Of a DNA stretch of 22,672 nucleotides, positions 15,594 to 22,672 are shown piece by piece. Position 1 is the first letter of the stretch. Every line of letters begins with the position of its first letter. The stretch is from the NCBI GenBank assembly GCA_019411205.1, contig DXRF01000010.1, forward strand, positions 1 to 22,672. Direction: 5' to 3'. The notes below the pieces were generated by a model, which ran no database searches, had not been told where the DNA came from, and saw only the letters and a program-made list of their open reading frames with translations. The stretch is from Parabacteroides sp. (GTDB lineage Bacteria > Bacteroidota > Bacteroidia > Bacteroidales > Tannerellaceae). The position numbers and the translations under genes were made by a program.

Positions 15594-15611
15594 GTATGTT
15601 TCTTAACATAC
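15594..15611 (+). terminator. Perfect hairpin upstream of rocD
   Basis: GTATGTT and AACATAC form a 7-bp perfect stem around a TCTT loop, followed by TCTTTTGAG. It lies about 35 bp upstream of the rocD -7 box. It could end an unseen transcript from the gap or be an operator; AT-rich arms make it a weak terminator. Confidence 0.35.
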
Positions 15612-15644
15612 TCTTTTGAGTGACATAATGTTAGCCTTATTTCT

Positions 15645-15652
15645 TATCTTTG
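15645..15652 (+). promoter_or_regulatory. Candidate -7 element for rocD-rocF
   Basis: TATCTTTG matches TAnnTTTG and lies 47 bases before the rocD start. The only nearby TTTG (15615-15618) gives a 26-base spacer, longer than the usual 19-21, so the -33 contact may be weak. Confidence 0.6.
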
Positions 15653-15699
15653 GGACAAGGACGTAAGAAACGCTTACAGTCTGCTAATTTTAAATCTGA

Positions 15700-16914
15700 A
15701 TGAAGATGAGACCGGAAGATTACATCACCCGTGAGGGGAAGTTTGGTGCGCACAACTATCATCCCCTGCCTGTCGTTCTCCAGAAGGGAGAAGGTGTTTA
15801 TGTTTGGGACGTGGAAGGAAAACGATATTTTGATTTCCTGTCCGGCTATTCTGCCCTGAGTCAAGGGCATTGTCATCCGAAGATCATTCAGGCACTTACC
15901 GACCAGGCACAGCAGTTGACACTGGTGTCGCGTGCTTTCCATACCGATATTTTAGGAGAGTACATGGAGTTTGCCTGCAAGTTCTTCGGGTATGACAAAC
16001 TGCTGCCGATGAACACCGGGGCCGAGGCGGTCGAAACAGCTCTGAAACTGGCGCGGCGCTGGGGATACCGGGTGAAGGGGATAGCCCCTGAACATGCGAA
16101 GGTCGTCGTTTGCAGCGAGAACTTTCACGGACGGACGATCACGATCATTTCCATGAGTACCGATCCCAGTTCGTATGCGGACTTCGGACCTTATACGCCT
16201 GGTTTTATCAAAGTGCAATATAATAACGTGGCCGAATTGGAAGAGGCATTGAACGATCCGGACGTAGTCGGTTTCTTGCTGGAACCTATACAAGGGGAGG
16301 CTGGTGTGGTCGTCCCCGATGAGGGGTATTTGCGTAAGTGCTATGACCTCTGCCGGCAACATAACGTCCTCTTTATCGCCGACGAGATCCAGACGGGTAT
16401 CGGACGCACCGGTAAACAGCTTGCCTGTGATTATGAGAATGTCCATCCTGACATACTGATTTTAGGTAAGGCCTTATCCGGAGGTGTCACTCCTGTCTCG
16501 GCGGTCTTTGCCGACGATGAGATCATGTTGACGATCGCTCCGGGTGAACATGGTTCCACCTATGGCGGTAACCCGTTGGCTGCCCGTGTGGCGATAGCTG
16601 CCCTTGAGGTGGTGCGTGACGAGCATCTTTCGGAGAATGCTTTCGAAATGGGTATCCTTTTCCGCAGTGAAATGGAGAAGATCGACAATCCGATGATCCG
16701 CCAGGTGCGCGGAAAAGGGCTTTTGAATGCTGTTGTCACTGAGCCGCGAGGTGGAAAAGCGGCCTGGGATATCTGTCTGGCACTGAAAGAAAAAGGATTG
16801 ATAGCCAAGCCAACGCACGACCATATCATCCGTTTCACTCCCCCGTTGGTCATTGACCGGGATCAGATGATGGAGGCTATTGGCATTATTAAAGATACGT
16901 TCGCTCAATTTTGA
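15700..16914 (+). CDS. rocD: Ornithine--oxo-acid aminotransferase
   Basis: A 404-residue PLP-dependent class-III aminotransferase that converts ornithine and 2-oxoglutarate to glutamate-5-semialdehyde and glutamate. The PLP lysine is Lys257 in LILGKALSGGVTPVSAV; the cofactor-binding DEIQTGIGRTGK and GEHGSTYGGNP are also present. The ornithine-specific Tyr residues seen in known OATs are kept in GAHNYHPLPV and LSGYSALSQGHCHP. Resemblance to animal OAT is striking by eye (LPMNTGAEAVETALKLAR, IQGEAGVVVPD, RGKGLLNA). The start could also be the ATG at codon 3. It sits 6 bp upstream of the arginase gene, so the two are cotranscribed and form a pathway. Confidence 0.94.
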   Translation: MKMRPEDYITREGKFGAHNYHPLPVVLQKGEGVYVWDVEGKRYFDFLSGYSALSQGHCHPKIIQALTDQAQQLTLVSRAFHTDILGEYMEFACKFFGYDKLLPMNTGAEAVETALKLARRWGYRVKGIAPEHAKVVVCSENFHGRTITIISMSTDPSSYADFGPYTPGFIKVQYNNVAELEEALNDPDVVGFLLEPIQGEAGVVVPDEGYLRKCYDLCRQHNVLFIADEIQTGIGRTGKQLACDYENVHPDILILGKALSGGVTPVSAVFADDEIMLTIAPGEHGSTYGGNPLAARVAIAALEVVRDEHLSENAFEMGILFRSEMEKIDNPMIRQVRGKGLLNAVVTEPRGGKAAWDICLALKEKGLIAKPTHDHIIRFTPPLVIDRDQMMEAIGIIKDTFAQF

Positions 16915-16920
16915 TTGCCT

Positions 16921-17817
16921 ATGAAAATAAATGTGATAGGAGTACCTCTCAATTTAGGGTGTGACCGCGAAGGTGTGGAGCGCGCTCCGAACCATCTGCG
17001 TGAACGGGACCTGATGAGGATTATCCGTAAAAACGGACATCGGGCCTTCGATCTGGGTAATCTGTATGTCCCTTTGGTTTCGGAGGCGGATAAGTTTGCC
17101 AGAGGGCGGAGCTTGAAATATCTGGATGCGATTGTCGAAGTCAATAATAACCTGGCAGAGCTGGTCTACGACACGTTGCGCGGAGGGGCTTTCCCCTTGG
17201 TGATAGGCGGAGATCATTCGTTAGGGCTGGGCAGCGCGTCAGGGGTGGGAAAGAGCTTTGATGATTTCGGCATCATCTGGCTGGATGCGCATGGCGACAT
17301 CAATACGAGCGAGACTTCTCCCAGCGGCAATATTCATGGGATGCCGCTTAGCGCCCTGATGGGGATGGGGAGTGAAGAATTAGTCAATATCTATGCGCCC
17401 GGCAATAAGGTGAACCCGCAGAATGTCTTCCTGATCGGGACCCGGAGCCTGGATGAAGGGGAGCAGGCTTTGATCGAGCGTGAGCAGTTAAGCGTTTATA
17501 CGATGGACATGATCCACCTGAAGGGGATCGGTTTTGTTGCCGAAGATATCAAACGGAAGCTAAAGGAACGGAAGATACGGAATGTCCATTTCAGCATAGA
17601 CGTGGACAGCATCGATCCCCGCTTTGCTCCCGGTACGGGGACACGCGTGTGCGAAGGGTTGATGCCGGACGAGTTCAAGGATTTTGTCGAACATATACTA
17701 TCCACCAATCTGATCAAGTCGATGGATCTGGTCGAGCTGAATCCCGAACTGGATGTGAACGATCAGACAACCAATCTGTGCTTGGACATAATCGATTATA
17801 TAACGGCCCGTTTGTAA
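16921..17817 (+). CDS. rocF: Arginase
   Basis: A 298-residue ureohydrolase that splits arginine into ornithine and urea. The binuclear Mn2+ site is complete: His99 in GGDHSLG, Asp122/His124/Asp126 in WLDAHGDINT, and Asp227/Asp229 in SIDVDSIDP. SPSGNIHGMPL, after the second motif, is the arginase-type substrate loop as in Bacillus RocF and argues against agmatinase or formiminoglutamase. I chose ATG 16921 (MKINVIGVPLNLG); a TTG two codons upstream is less likely. It follows rocD by 6 bp, so its ornithine product can go straight to the aminotransferase. No urease gene is in the window, so the fate of urea is unknown. Confidence 0.93.
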   Translation: MKINVIGVPLNLGCDREGVERAPNHLRERDLMRIIRKNGHRAFDLGNLYVPLVSEADKFARGRSLKYLDAIVEVNNNLAELVYDTLRGGAFPLVIGGDHSLGLGSASGVGKSFDDFGIIWLDAHGDINTSETSPSGNIHGMPLSALMGMGSEELVNIYAPGNKVNPQNVFLIGTRSLDEGEQALIEREQLSVYTMDMIHLKGIGFVAEDIKRKLKERKIRNVHFSIDVDSIDPRFAPGTGTRVCEGLMPDEFKDFVEHILSTNLIKSMDLVELNPELDVNDQTTNLCLDIIDYITARL

Positions 17818-17924
17818 GCGGATTCCATTGTAAAGAATGGGACTTGGGGTTCCTCGTAGAAGAAACTGTTTGGAACTCCGAGAGCCGTTCCTGAAGCGGT
17901 AAGCATATATCCGACACCGTTTCT

Positions 17925-20228
17925 TTAGAACGGATAACCGATTGCCAGGTGGACGCCCATGCCGTCTTTGAAGTCCGGAATATTGTAATAGCCTTTCTTT
18001 CCCGTATCATACGGTACGTGCAGGCCGATTCCCCAATCCAGACGGATAACGAGGAAGGTCAGGTCGTAGCGTAGTCCGATACCGGTTCCTAAAGCCAGGT
18101 CTTTCAAGAAACGGCCCCATTTCAACTGTCCGCCGGGACGGCTTTTGTCGTAGCGTAGCAGCCAAACGTTACCGGCATCGAGGAAGGTCGCTCCGTGCAG
18201 GTCACCCAAAATCGGGAAACGGTATTCCAGATTGGCTTCAAATTTGATGTCGCCGGTCTGGTCCAAATAGCCGTATTTTGAGTCGGTTGGGCGATAACTG
18301 CCCGGTCCGATGCTTCGGATCGTGAAAGCCCGGATACTGTTGGCACCGCCGATATAAAATTGTTCGCTGTAAGGGGTCGTGATCGAATTGCCGTAGCTAT
18401 ATGCGACTCCGGCCATCAGGCGTCCGACCAGGTGTTGCTTCTTTCCGAGATAATAGTTGTACCGTATTTCGCTTGTCAGTTTGGCAAACTGGGCGAAACG
18501 GTTTCCTAATAATTTTTTATCCCGTTTGTTAAAACTCTTGCCTGCGATGGCATAGGCGCCGTCGAGAATAAGACCTGCCTGTGTGATGGAAGACTGCCAC
18601 CAGATATGGTTCTTTTTGGTGGTGATGGGAGAATCGTCATACGTGTATGTATAGCCCATGGATGGGATGAACTGGTTCTCGAGGCTTCGCCCTAATGCTT
18701 TGTTGACATCAACGATGGAGTCGAACTCATGTGTCGTATGTTGCAACAGCGAGTAGGTCAGCTTGAACGGCGTCACCGAATGGTGGCTGGTCGCCGATGG
18801 CTGGAACTCATACGAGGCACTTCCACCGAATGCCAGCATCTTGAAAAATTTGGCACGGTTCAACTGATCCGCATAGATACGGAAAGAGGTACTGGAAGGG
18901 TATTTCGTATCATGCTTTATCAGGCTGGGGAAAAGTACCTGCGGGAAAGTCAGCGTACCGCTGATACCGAACTCCCAGCTGTTGATCGCCGAGCTGCTGC
19001 CCGAAACCCGTTTGCCGGTCTGCCATTCGTAGGAACCGCGCATACTGACGCCGAATGTTTCCCCTCCTCCGAATACATTCCGCTTGGTAACGCTGAAAAT
19101 GGCACCCGGCCCTGTCTGGTCATTGCTCTTGGTGGTCACGTTCAGTTCCAGTTCGCCATCCAGAGGAAGGTCGTAAACGGTATTGATCTGCAAGTTCAAT
19201 GTATCGCAACGACGGGCGGTATCTTTGGGGATATATTGCATTTCCGAATAACGGAAAATGCCGAGACGGGAGAAGCCGGTCTGGGTCTTTTCCTGCTGTT
19301 GCTGCGAATAGAGATCGCCGGGGCGGAATTTCAGCCGGTCGTACAGTACCTTCGGACGGACACGCAACTTCCCTTCGTAAAAGATGGTCATATCTTTATA
19401 CTGGATGGAATCTGTCGGTGGCTCGTTATTGTAGCCGTTCAAGAAGACCGATATGTTGCCTATCTTCCAGGGGCGCAGTACGGTGCGTGGTAACCCCGGC
19501 TTTGTGGAGATACGGAGCGCTACCTTTCCGGGATTCATGATCGTATCGGCCTGGTAGCTGATAAATTCGGGACGGAAATAATAATATCCGTTGTTGCGAA
19601 GCAGGGAAGAGATGCGCTGCCGTTCGGCTTCGAGTTGTACGACATTGAAATTATCTCCGTCGCGCAGAAGCCGGTCGCCGATGTTGCGCTGGACGAGCGT
19701 GTCGATGCGATGCCGTAGCCGGACGTAAGCAATGCTGTCGTATGTGTAGGCATTGTTCATCTCCACCTTGTAGCTGATCTTTGCCTTTTTGGGGTTCTTG
19801 GGGTCCGGTTCCACCTCGTAGGAAGTAGCTCCGTTGAAGTAGCCGTATTCGCGAAGCAGGTTATAGGCAACCTTTGTCCGGACTTCCGGATTGACCGTGT
19901 TGATGAAGACGGGTTTGGACGCCAGTTTATTGAATATCCATTTACCCACTTTTCCCTTTCTGTTCACGAATGCATTGTACATCCATAGTCCGAACGGCAA
20001 AGGGATACGGATGGACGAACTCCCTAACAGGGCGTTATTGGGCGGATAGGCAAGAGCGGCCTCTATTTCCGTCAGCGCCTCTTCCCCTTCCTTGCTTTTG
20101 TCTTCGTTCGTCACTTCAATCTTCTTGATTCCCGTATATAAAACTTCCCCCTCCGGCAAATTCTTCGTTGTAGAGCAGGAAGCAAGCAGGAATAACGAAA
20201 TATATGCAATATATTTGATGTGTTTCAT
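17925..20228 (-). CDS. tamL: TamL: lipidated TamA/BamA-family outer-membrane protein
   Basis: A 767-residue Omp85-family protein. The N-terminus is a lipoprotein signal peptide with lipobox LASC and Cys18 as the lipid-modified residue. The region to about residue 380 looks like POTRA-type domains (for example LLREYGYFNGATSYEVEPDP and RISSLLRNNGYYYFRPEFIS). The C-terminal half is rich in alternating beta strands and ends in ...HLAIGYPF, with a terminal Phe as in outer-membrane barrels; the segment FYIGGANSIRAFTIRSIGPGSYRP is the Omp85 loop-6 type motif (G-x-x-S-I-R-A-F). Lipidated TamA relatives beside TamB are known in Bacteroidetes. Its ATG overlaps the tamB stop by 4 bp, so it is the downstream gene of a coupled pair. 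Confidence 0.88.
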   Translation of the reverse strand: MKHIKYIAYISLFLLASCSTTKNLPEGEVLYTGIKKIEVTNEDKSKEGEEALTEIEAALAYPPNNALLGSSSIRIPLPFGLWMYNAFVNRKGKVGKWIFNKLASKPVFINTVNPEVRTKVAYNLLREYGYFNGATSYEVEPDPKNPKKAKISYKVEMNNAYTYDSIAYVRLRHRIDTLVQRNIGDRLLRDGDNFNVVQLEAERQRISSLLRNNGYYYFRPEFISYQADTIMNPGKVALRISTKPGLPRTVLRPWKIGNISVFLNGYNNEPPTDSIQYKDMTIFYEGKLRVRPKVLYDRLKFRPGDLYSQQQQEKTQTGFSRLGIFRYSEMQYIPKDTARRCDTLNLQINTVYDLPLDGELELNVTTKSNDQTGPGAIFSVTKRNVFGGGETFGVSMRGSYEWQTGKRVSGSSSAINSWEFGISGTLTFPQVLFPSLIKHDTKYPSSTSFRIYADQLNRAKFFKMLAFGGSASYEFQPSATSHHSVTPFKLTYSLLQHTTHEFDSIVDVNKALGRSLENQFIPSMGYTYTYDDSPITTKKNHIWWQSSITQAGLILDGAYAIAGKSFNKRDKKLLGNRFAQFAKLTSEIRYNYYLGKKQHLVGRLMAGVAYSYGNSITTPYSEQFYIGGANSIRAFTIRSIGPGSYRPTDSKYGYLDQTGDIKFEANLEYRFPILGDLHGATFLDAGNVWLLRYDKSRPGGQLKWGRFLKDLALGTGIGLRYDLTFLVIRLDWGIGLHVPYDTGKKGYYNIPDFKDGMGVHLAIGYPF

Positions 20229-22672
20229 TTTTTCTCTTCTGTTTGTTTGTCGTCCGTTACCGGTTTGGGCTTGTTCTTTTTAAAGATGAAGAGTTCACGG
20301 AGGTGAAGCATCTTTTTACGCAGGACGATACCGGCACCGGTTTCTGTGATCTCGCCTTCCAGCAGGCTCTCGTAGTTCTTGTCGTGGAAGAGCTTGATGT
20401 AGCGGGTTCCGCTGCCGTCGAGGCGGTATTCGATCGAAACGTTGTCGATGAACTGCTGCGACTGTCCGGCGTTGACATCCTGTCCGGTTGAAACACGTCC
20501 GCCCAGTATGATACTGATCCGGTCGTTGTAGAACCGTTTGGCGAAACGGAAGGAGAAATCTGTCCGCTCCCCACCTGATCCTGTGCCGTTCTGGTCGTAC
20601 TGCTCCATACCCAAGGTGATATCCACAGACTTCAAGGCACTACCCGCGATATTGTTGATTTCGCTTTGCAAGAAGCTGTTCAGGGCGGCTCCCATATCGA
20701 GGCTCGGTTTCTTTCCGCCACCGCCGACATCGCTCATGTTGAGGTACATTCCTGTAACAAGCATCGTGACGGCGATCTGAGAGCGTTGTCCTTCGCCCAT
20801 TTTGTCCAGTTCTTGTTGCATAGACTGGTCTTCCGGTGCAGAGAGGATAAATTGCAGTTGCAGGTTCTCCAACGTCTGTTTGATCGCCACACCGACATTG
20901 AAGGTGACCAGACGTGAGCTGCCGTCATCTTGTGTGACGGATGCCCGCATCCGCTCGGTTGCTGTCAGGTTCAGCATCGGGTCCATCGGGTTGCCGCTCC
21001 ACTGGACGTAACTACCGTCCTGTATCGTGAACTCCTTGAGCGGAATAATCGGCATGGCATATTTTACCATGCCGCCCGAAAGTGTATAACGTCCGTTCAG
21101 GATCATTTCACCCTGTGTCGTATATTGGAATGACAAGTCGCCCCCTCCCTCCAGTTCCACGCGGCTCGATTGATCGGGGGTGATGTCTGCGTTCAGACGC
21201 ACAGCCTGATCGATCCGGATGGTCATCAGCATGTCCAGTCCGCCGATGGGCAGAGGGGCTTCCGGGCGGTTCCGGCGGGTCAGCAGCGTATCGGAGAAAT
21301 CGGTAAAGGTCACAAGGTCTGCTAAGCGGTCTTGAGCCGTGAGCGGGGATTCCTGCATCACGTAAGTGACATTTGTCCCGCCCAACAGTTGTAAATCTCC
21401 TCTCATGATCAAGGCGTCGAGCGGTCCCTTGACTGTCGAGTTGAGGTTGACAAGCAGCTTGCCGTACACCATGCTTTCCTTATTGCGTTTCACATTCAGC
21501 AGTTGCATGTCGTGGGCTGTCAGTTTCAAGTTTGCCGTCATTCGGGAAAGATTGTGAATGTCGATCGTCCCGTCGACTACGAACGGATTGGTCCCCGATG
21601 CATAGATGTTGTATTTGTCGAAACTGATCAGATTATTCTTGATCTTGATATCCTGCTTGTCGAAACGGAAGGAAGAACCGACTGCCGTGACATATACCGC
21701 CGAGCTGTCCATCCGCACATACCCGTTGACGGCAGGAGCCGAGGTGGTCCCAGTTATCGCCAGTTCCCCTTGCAAGGCTCCCGTCAGTTTGGCCATCTTG
21801 TCCGGAATGAACGGGTTTACCATCTCCAATGGTAAGGCGGTGATGTTCATATTTCCGTCCAGATAATCCGTTTTTCCCATTTTGTAATAGGCATTGATCG
21901 CCGCAACCTCGTTACGGTCGCGGAAAAGGTGCATGTCGACCTGATGTTCCTTATCGCTAAGTGGCAGGTAAACAGTGTTGAACATCAGTTCGCCTACCCG
22001 TCCCCCTTCATAGAACAGACTATCGATATGAGCGTCTGCTACCACCATGAAACTGCTGTCCGAAGGGGCATACTGCAAATTGGCACTCAACATCCCCCGC
22101 ATGGAAGGGAGGTCCGGAAAACCCTTCGTGATCGCATCCATGTCTATCTGGCTCAACTCGGCATGGATTTCTTCCATTCCTTCTTCTCCAGCAAGCGAAT
22201 GGATCCAGAGTGAAGCATTGTTTTCACCGGTCAGCCGGACATCGGCAGCAATGTCTTTTATGTTGCGGTACAGGATATAATTGTCGGCATTCAGCTTAAA
22301 CGAGTGGAAAGCCAGTATAGGATTTTCCGGAAAGAGATGCAGGCGCAGTCCTTCCTTCTCCTTGTCGATACGGGCTCCTAACCGGATACCGGTTTTGCCT
22401 TGGCCATCAGTATAGTTCAATTCGGCATCGGCAAATGTATTGCGGAGCTTCCCTTGCAAGCCGGCGGTGAAAGGTTGCTGTTTCCTGTATTTTGTCTTGA
22501 TCACTTTCGTGTCGTAAAGTAAGCCGAGCGAATCCTGCCGGACAATGAGGCAGATCGTGTCGATCCGTGTCGTGTCCTGCATCAGGTTGAAGAGATCTGC
22601 ATCGAGGAAGAAGCCTTCTTCCGGTGAAGTACTGGCTTCGATATCCAGGTTGTCGAAAGTGATATAATACTG
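20225..22672 (-). CDS. tamB: TamB: translocation and assembly module inner-membrane component (5' end missing)
   Basis: The frame is open from the right window edge to a TGA at 20225-20227, about 815 residues; the ATG at 22580-22582 is internal because the frame continues upstream (QYYITFDNLDIEASTSPEEG). The sequence is a long series of beta-strand repeats typical of TamB/AsmA-like bridges, for example FVVDGTIDIHNLSRMTANLKLTAHDM. The conserved C-terminal TamB (DUF490) domain is present near the end, with GRYTLSGGMVKYAMPIIPLKEF, TATERMRASVTQ and FILSAPEDQSMQQEL. TamB spans the periplasm and moves lipids or outer-membrane proteins together with its Omp85 partner. The tail after about 20300 is Lys-rich. 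The gene start and N-terminal membrane anchor lie outside the window. Confidence 0.9.
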   Translation of the reverse strand, partial: QYYITFDNLDIEASTSPEEGFFLDADLFNLMQDTTRIDTICLIVRQDSLGLLYDTKVIKTKYRKQQPFTAGLQGKLRNTFADAELNYTDGQGKTGIRLGARIDKEKEGLRLHLFPENPILAFHSFKLNADNYILYRNIKDIAADVRLTGENNASLWIHSLAGEEGMEEIHAELSQIDMDAITKGFPDLPSMRGMLSANLQYAPSDSSFMVVADAHIDSLFYEGGRVGELMFNTVYLPLSDKEHQVDMHLFRDRNEVAAINAYYKMGKTDYLDGNMNITALPLEMVNPFIPDKMAKLTGALQGELAITGTTSAPAVNGYVRMDSSAVYVTAVGSSFRFDKQDIKIKNNLISFDKYNIYASGTNPFVVDGTIDIHNLSRMTANLKLTAHDMQLLNVKRNKESMVYGKLLVNLNSTVKGPLDALIMRGDLQLLGGTNVTYVMQESPLTAQDRLADLVTFTDFSDTLLTRRNRPEAPLPIGGLDMLMTIRIDQAVRLNADITPDQSSRVELEGGGDLSFQYTTQGEMILNGRYTLSGGMVKYAMPIIPLKEFTIQDGSYVQWSGNPMDPMLNLTATERMRASVTQDDGSSRLVTFNVGVAIKQTLENLQLQFILSAPEDQSMQQELDKMGEGQRSQIAVTMLVTGMYLNMSDVGGGGKKPSLDMGAALNSFLQSEINNIAGSALKSVDITLGMEQYDQNGTGSGGERTDFSFRFAKRFYNDRISIILGGRVSTGQDVNAGQSQQFIDNVSIEYRLDGSGTRYIKLFHDKNYESLLEGEITETGAGIVLRKKMLHLRELFIFKKNKPKPVTDDKQTEEKK

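Larger units (their letters stand above)
14978..15699. other. Gene-free gap of about 720 bp
   Basis: No convincing protein or structural RNA gene is seen. It holds the terminator of the permease gene (15055-15090), an AT-rich stretch (about 15130-15340), the degenerate 22-bp tandem repeat (15344-15442), two hairpins (15550-15572 and 15594-15611) and the promoter region of rocD. A 66-codon minus-strand frame at 15355-15555 runs through the repeats and is judged spurious. The gap is much longer than any other in the window. Confidence 0.7.

Noticed and set aside
17818..17924. Terminator between convergent arginase and tamL genes
   Set aside because: Only short imperfect stems (for example CCATT/AATGG near 17825 and GGAAC/GTTCC at 17872-17891) without T-runs; not strong enough to annotate.
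18729..19493. 254-codon plus-strand frame inside tamL
   Set aside because: It is fully antisense to the beta-barrel and linker region of tamL, with no family resemblance and no upstream signals.
22580..22582. ATG as the start of tamB
   Set aside because: The frame stays open to the window edge with TamB-like sequence upstream, so this Met is internal and the gene is cut by the window.

Overview
The window looks like chromosomal DNA from a member of the Bacteroidales, most likely the Bacteroides/Parabacteroides group (inferred from gene content and promoter style, not from a marker-gene search). Pointers are Bacteroidetes-type promoters (TTTG, a 19-nt spacer, then TAnnTTTG) in front of rpmH and the PASTA gene, a giant hybrid two-component regulator, a lipidated TamA-like protein (TamL) beside TamB, and a sodium-pump decarboxylase operon in the order gamma-alpha-beta. 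Most of the window is housekeeping. I found no phage, insertion sequence, CRISPR array, tRNA or rRNA, and no defence or biosynthetic island.

Layout. 1-292 (minus): N-terminus of a probable DUF349 protein. 467-3925 (minus): three-gene biotin-dependent Na+-translocating decarboxylase operon (oadG, oadA, oadB). 4102-5067 (plus): TPR protein, divergent from that operon. 5224-5376 (plus): rpmH (ribosomal protein L34) with its own promoter and terminator. 5497-9446 (plus): a tight cluster of PASTA protein, RluD-type pseudouridine synthase, D-Ala-D-Ala ligase and a lipid acyltransferase. 9551-13519 (minus): a 1322-residue hybrid two-component regulator with no SusC/SusD genes beside it. 13562-13678 (minus): a possible 38-residue membrane peptide. 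13745-14977 (plus): nucleoside:H+ symporter-like MFS permease. 14978-15699: about 720 bp without a convincing gene, holding a strong terminator, a degenerate 22-bp tandem repeat and several hairpins. 15700-17817 (plus): ornithine aminotransferase and arginase. 17925-22672 (minus): tamB (incomplete, runs off the window) overlapping tamL by 4 bp.

How the genes work together. The decarboxylase operon couples oxaloacetate (or a related acid) decarboxylation to Na+ export. The PASTA and Ddl genes point to cell-wall synthesis, sharing a cluster with a ribosome-modifying enzyme and a phospholipid enzyme. Arginase and ornithine aminotransferase form a two-step route from arginine through ornithine to glutamate semialdehyde. 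TamB and TamL would form the periplasm-spanning and outer-membrane halves of an envelope transport/assembly system.

The most interesting leftovers are small: the 38-codon membrane ORF, the 22-bp repeat in the long gene-free gap, a pair of related hairpins at 406-447 and 9473-9511, an AT-rich inverted repeat between ddl and the acyltransferase, and the HX5D form of the acyltransferase motif. I do not see a clear undescribed multi-gene system.
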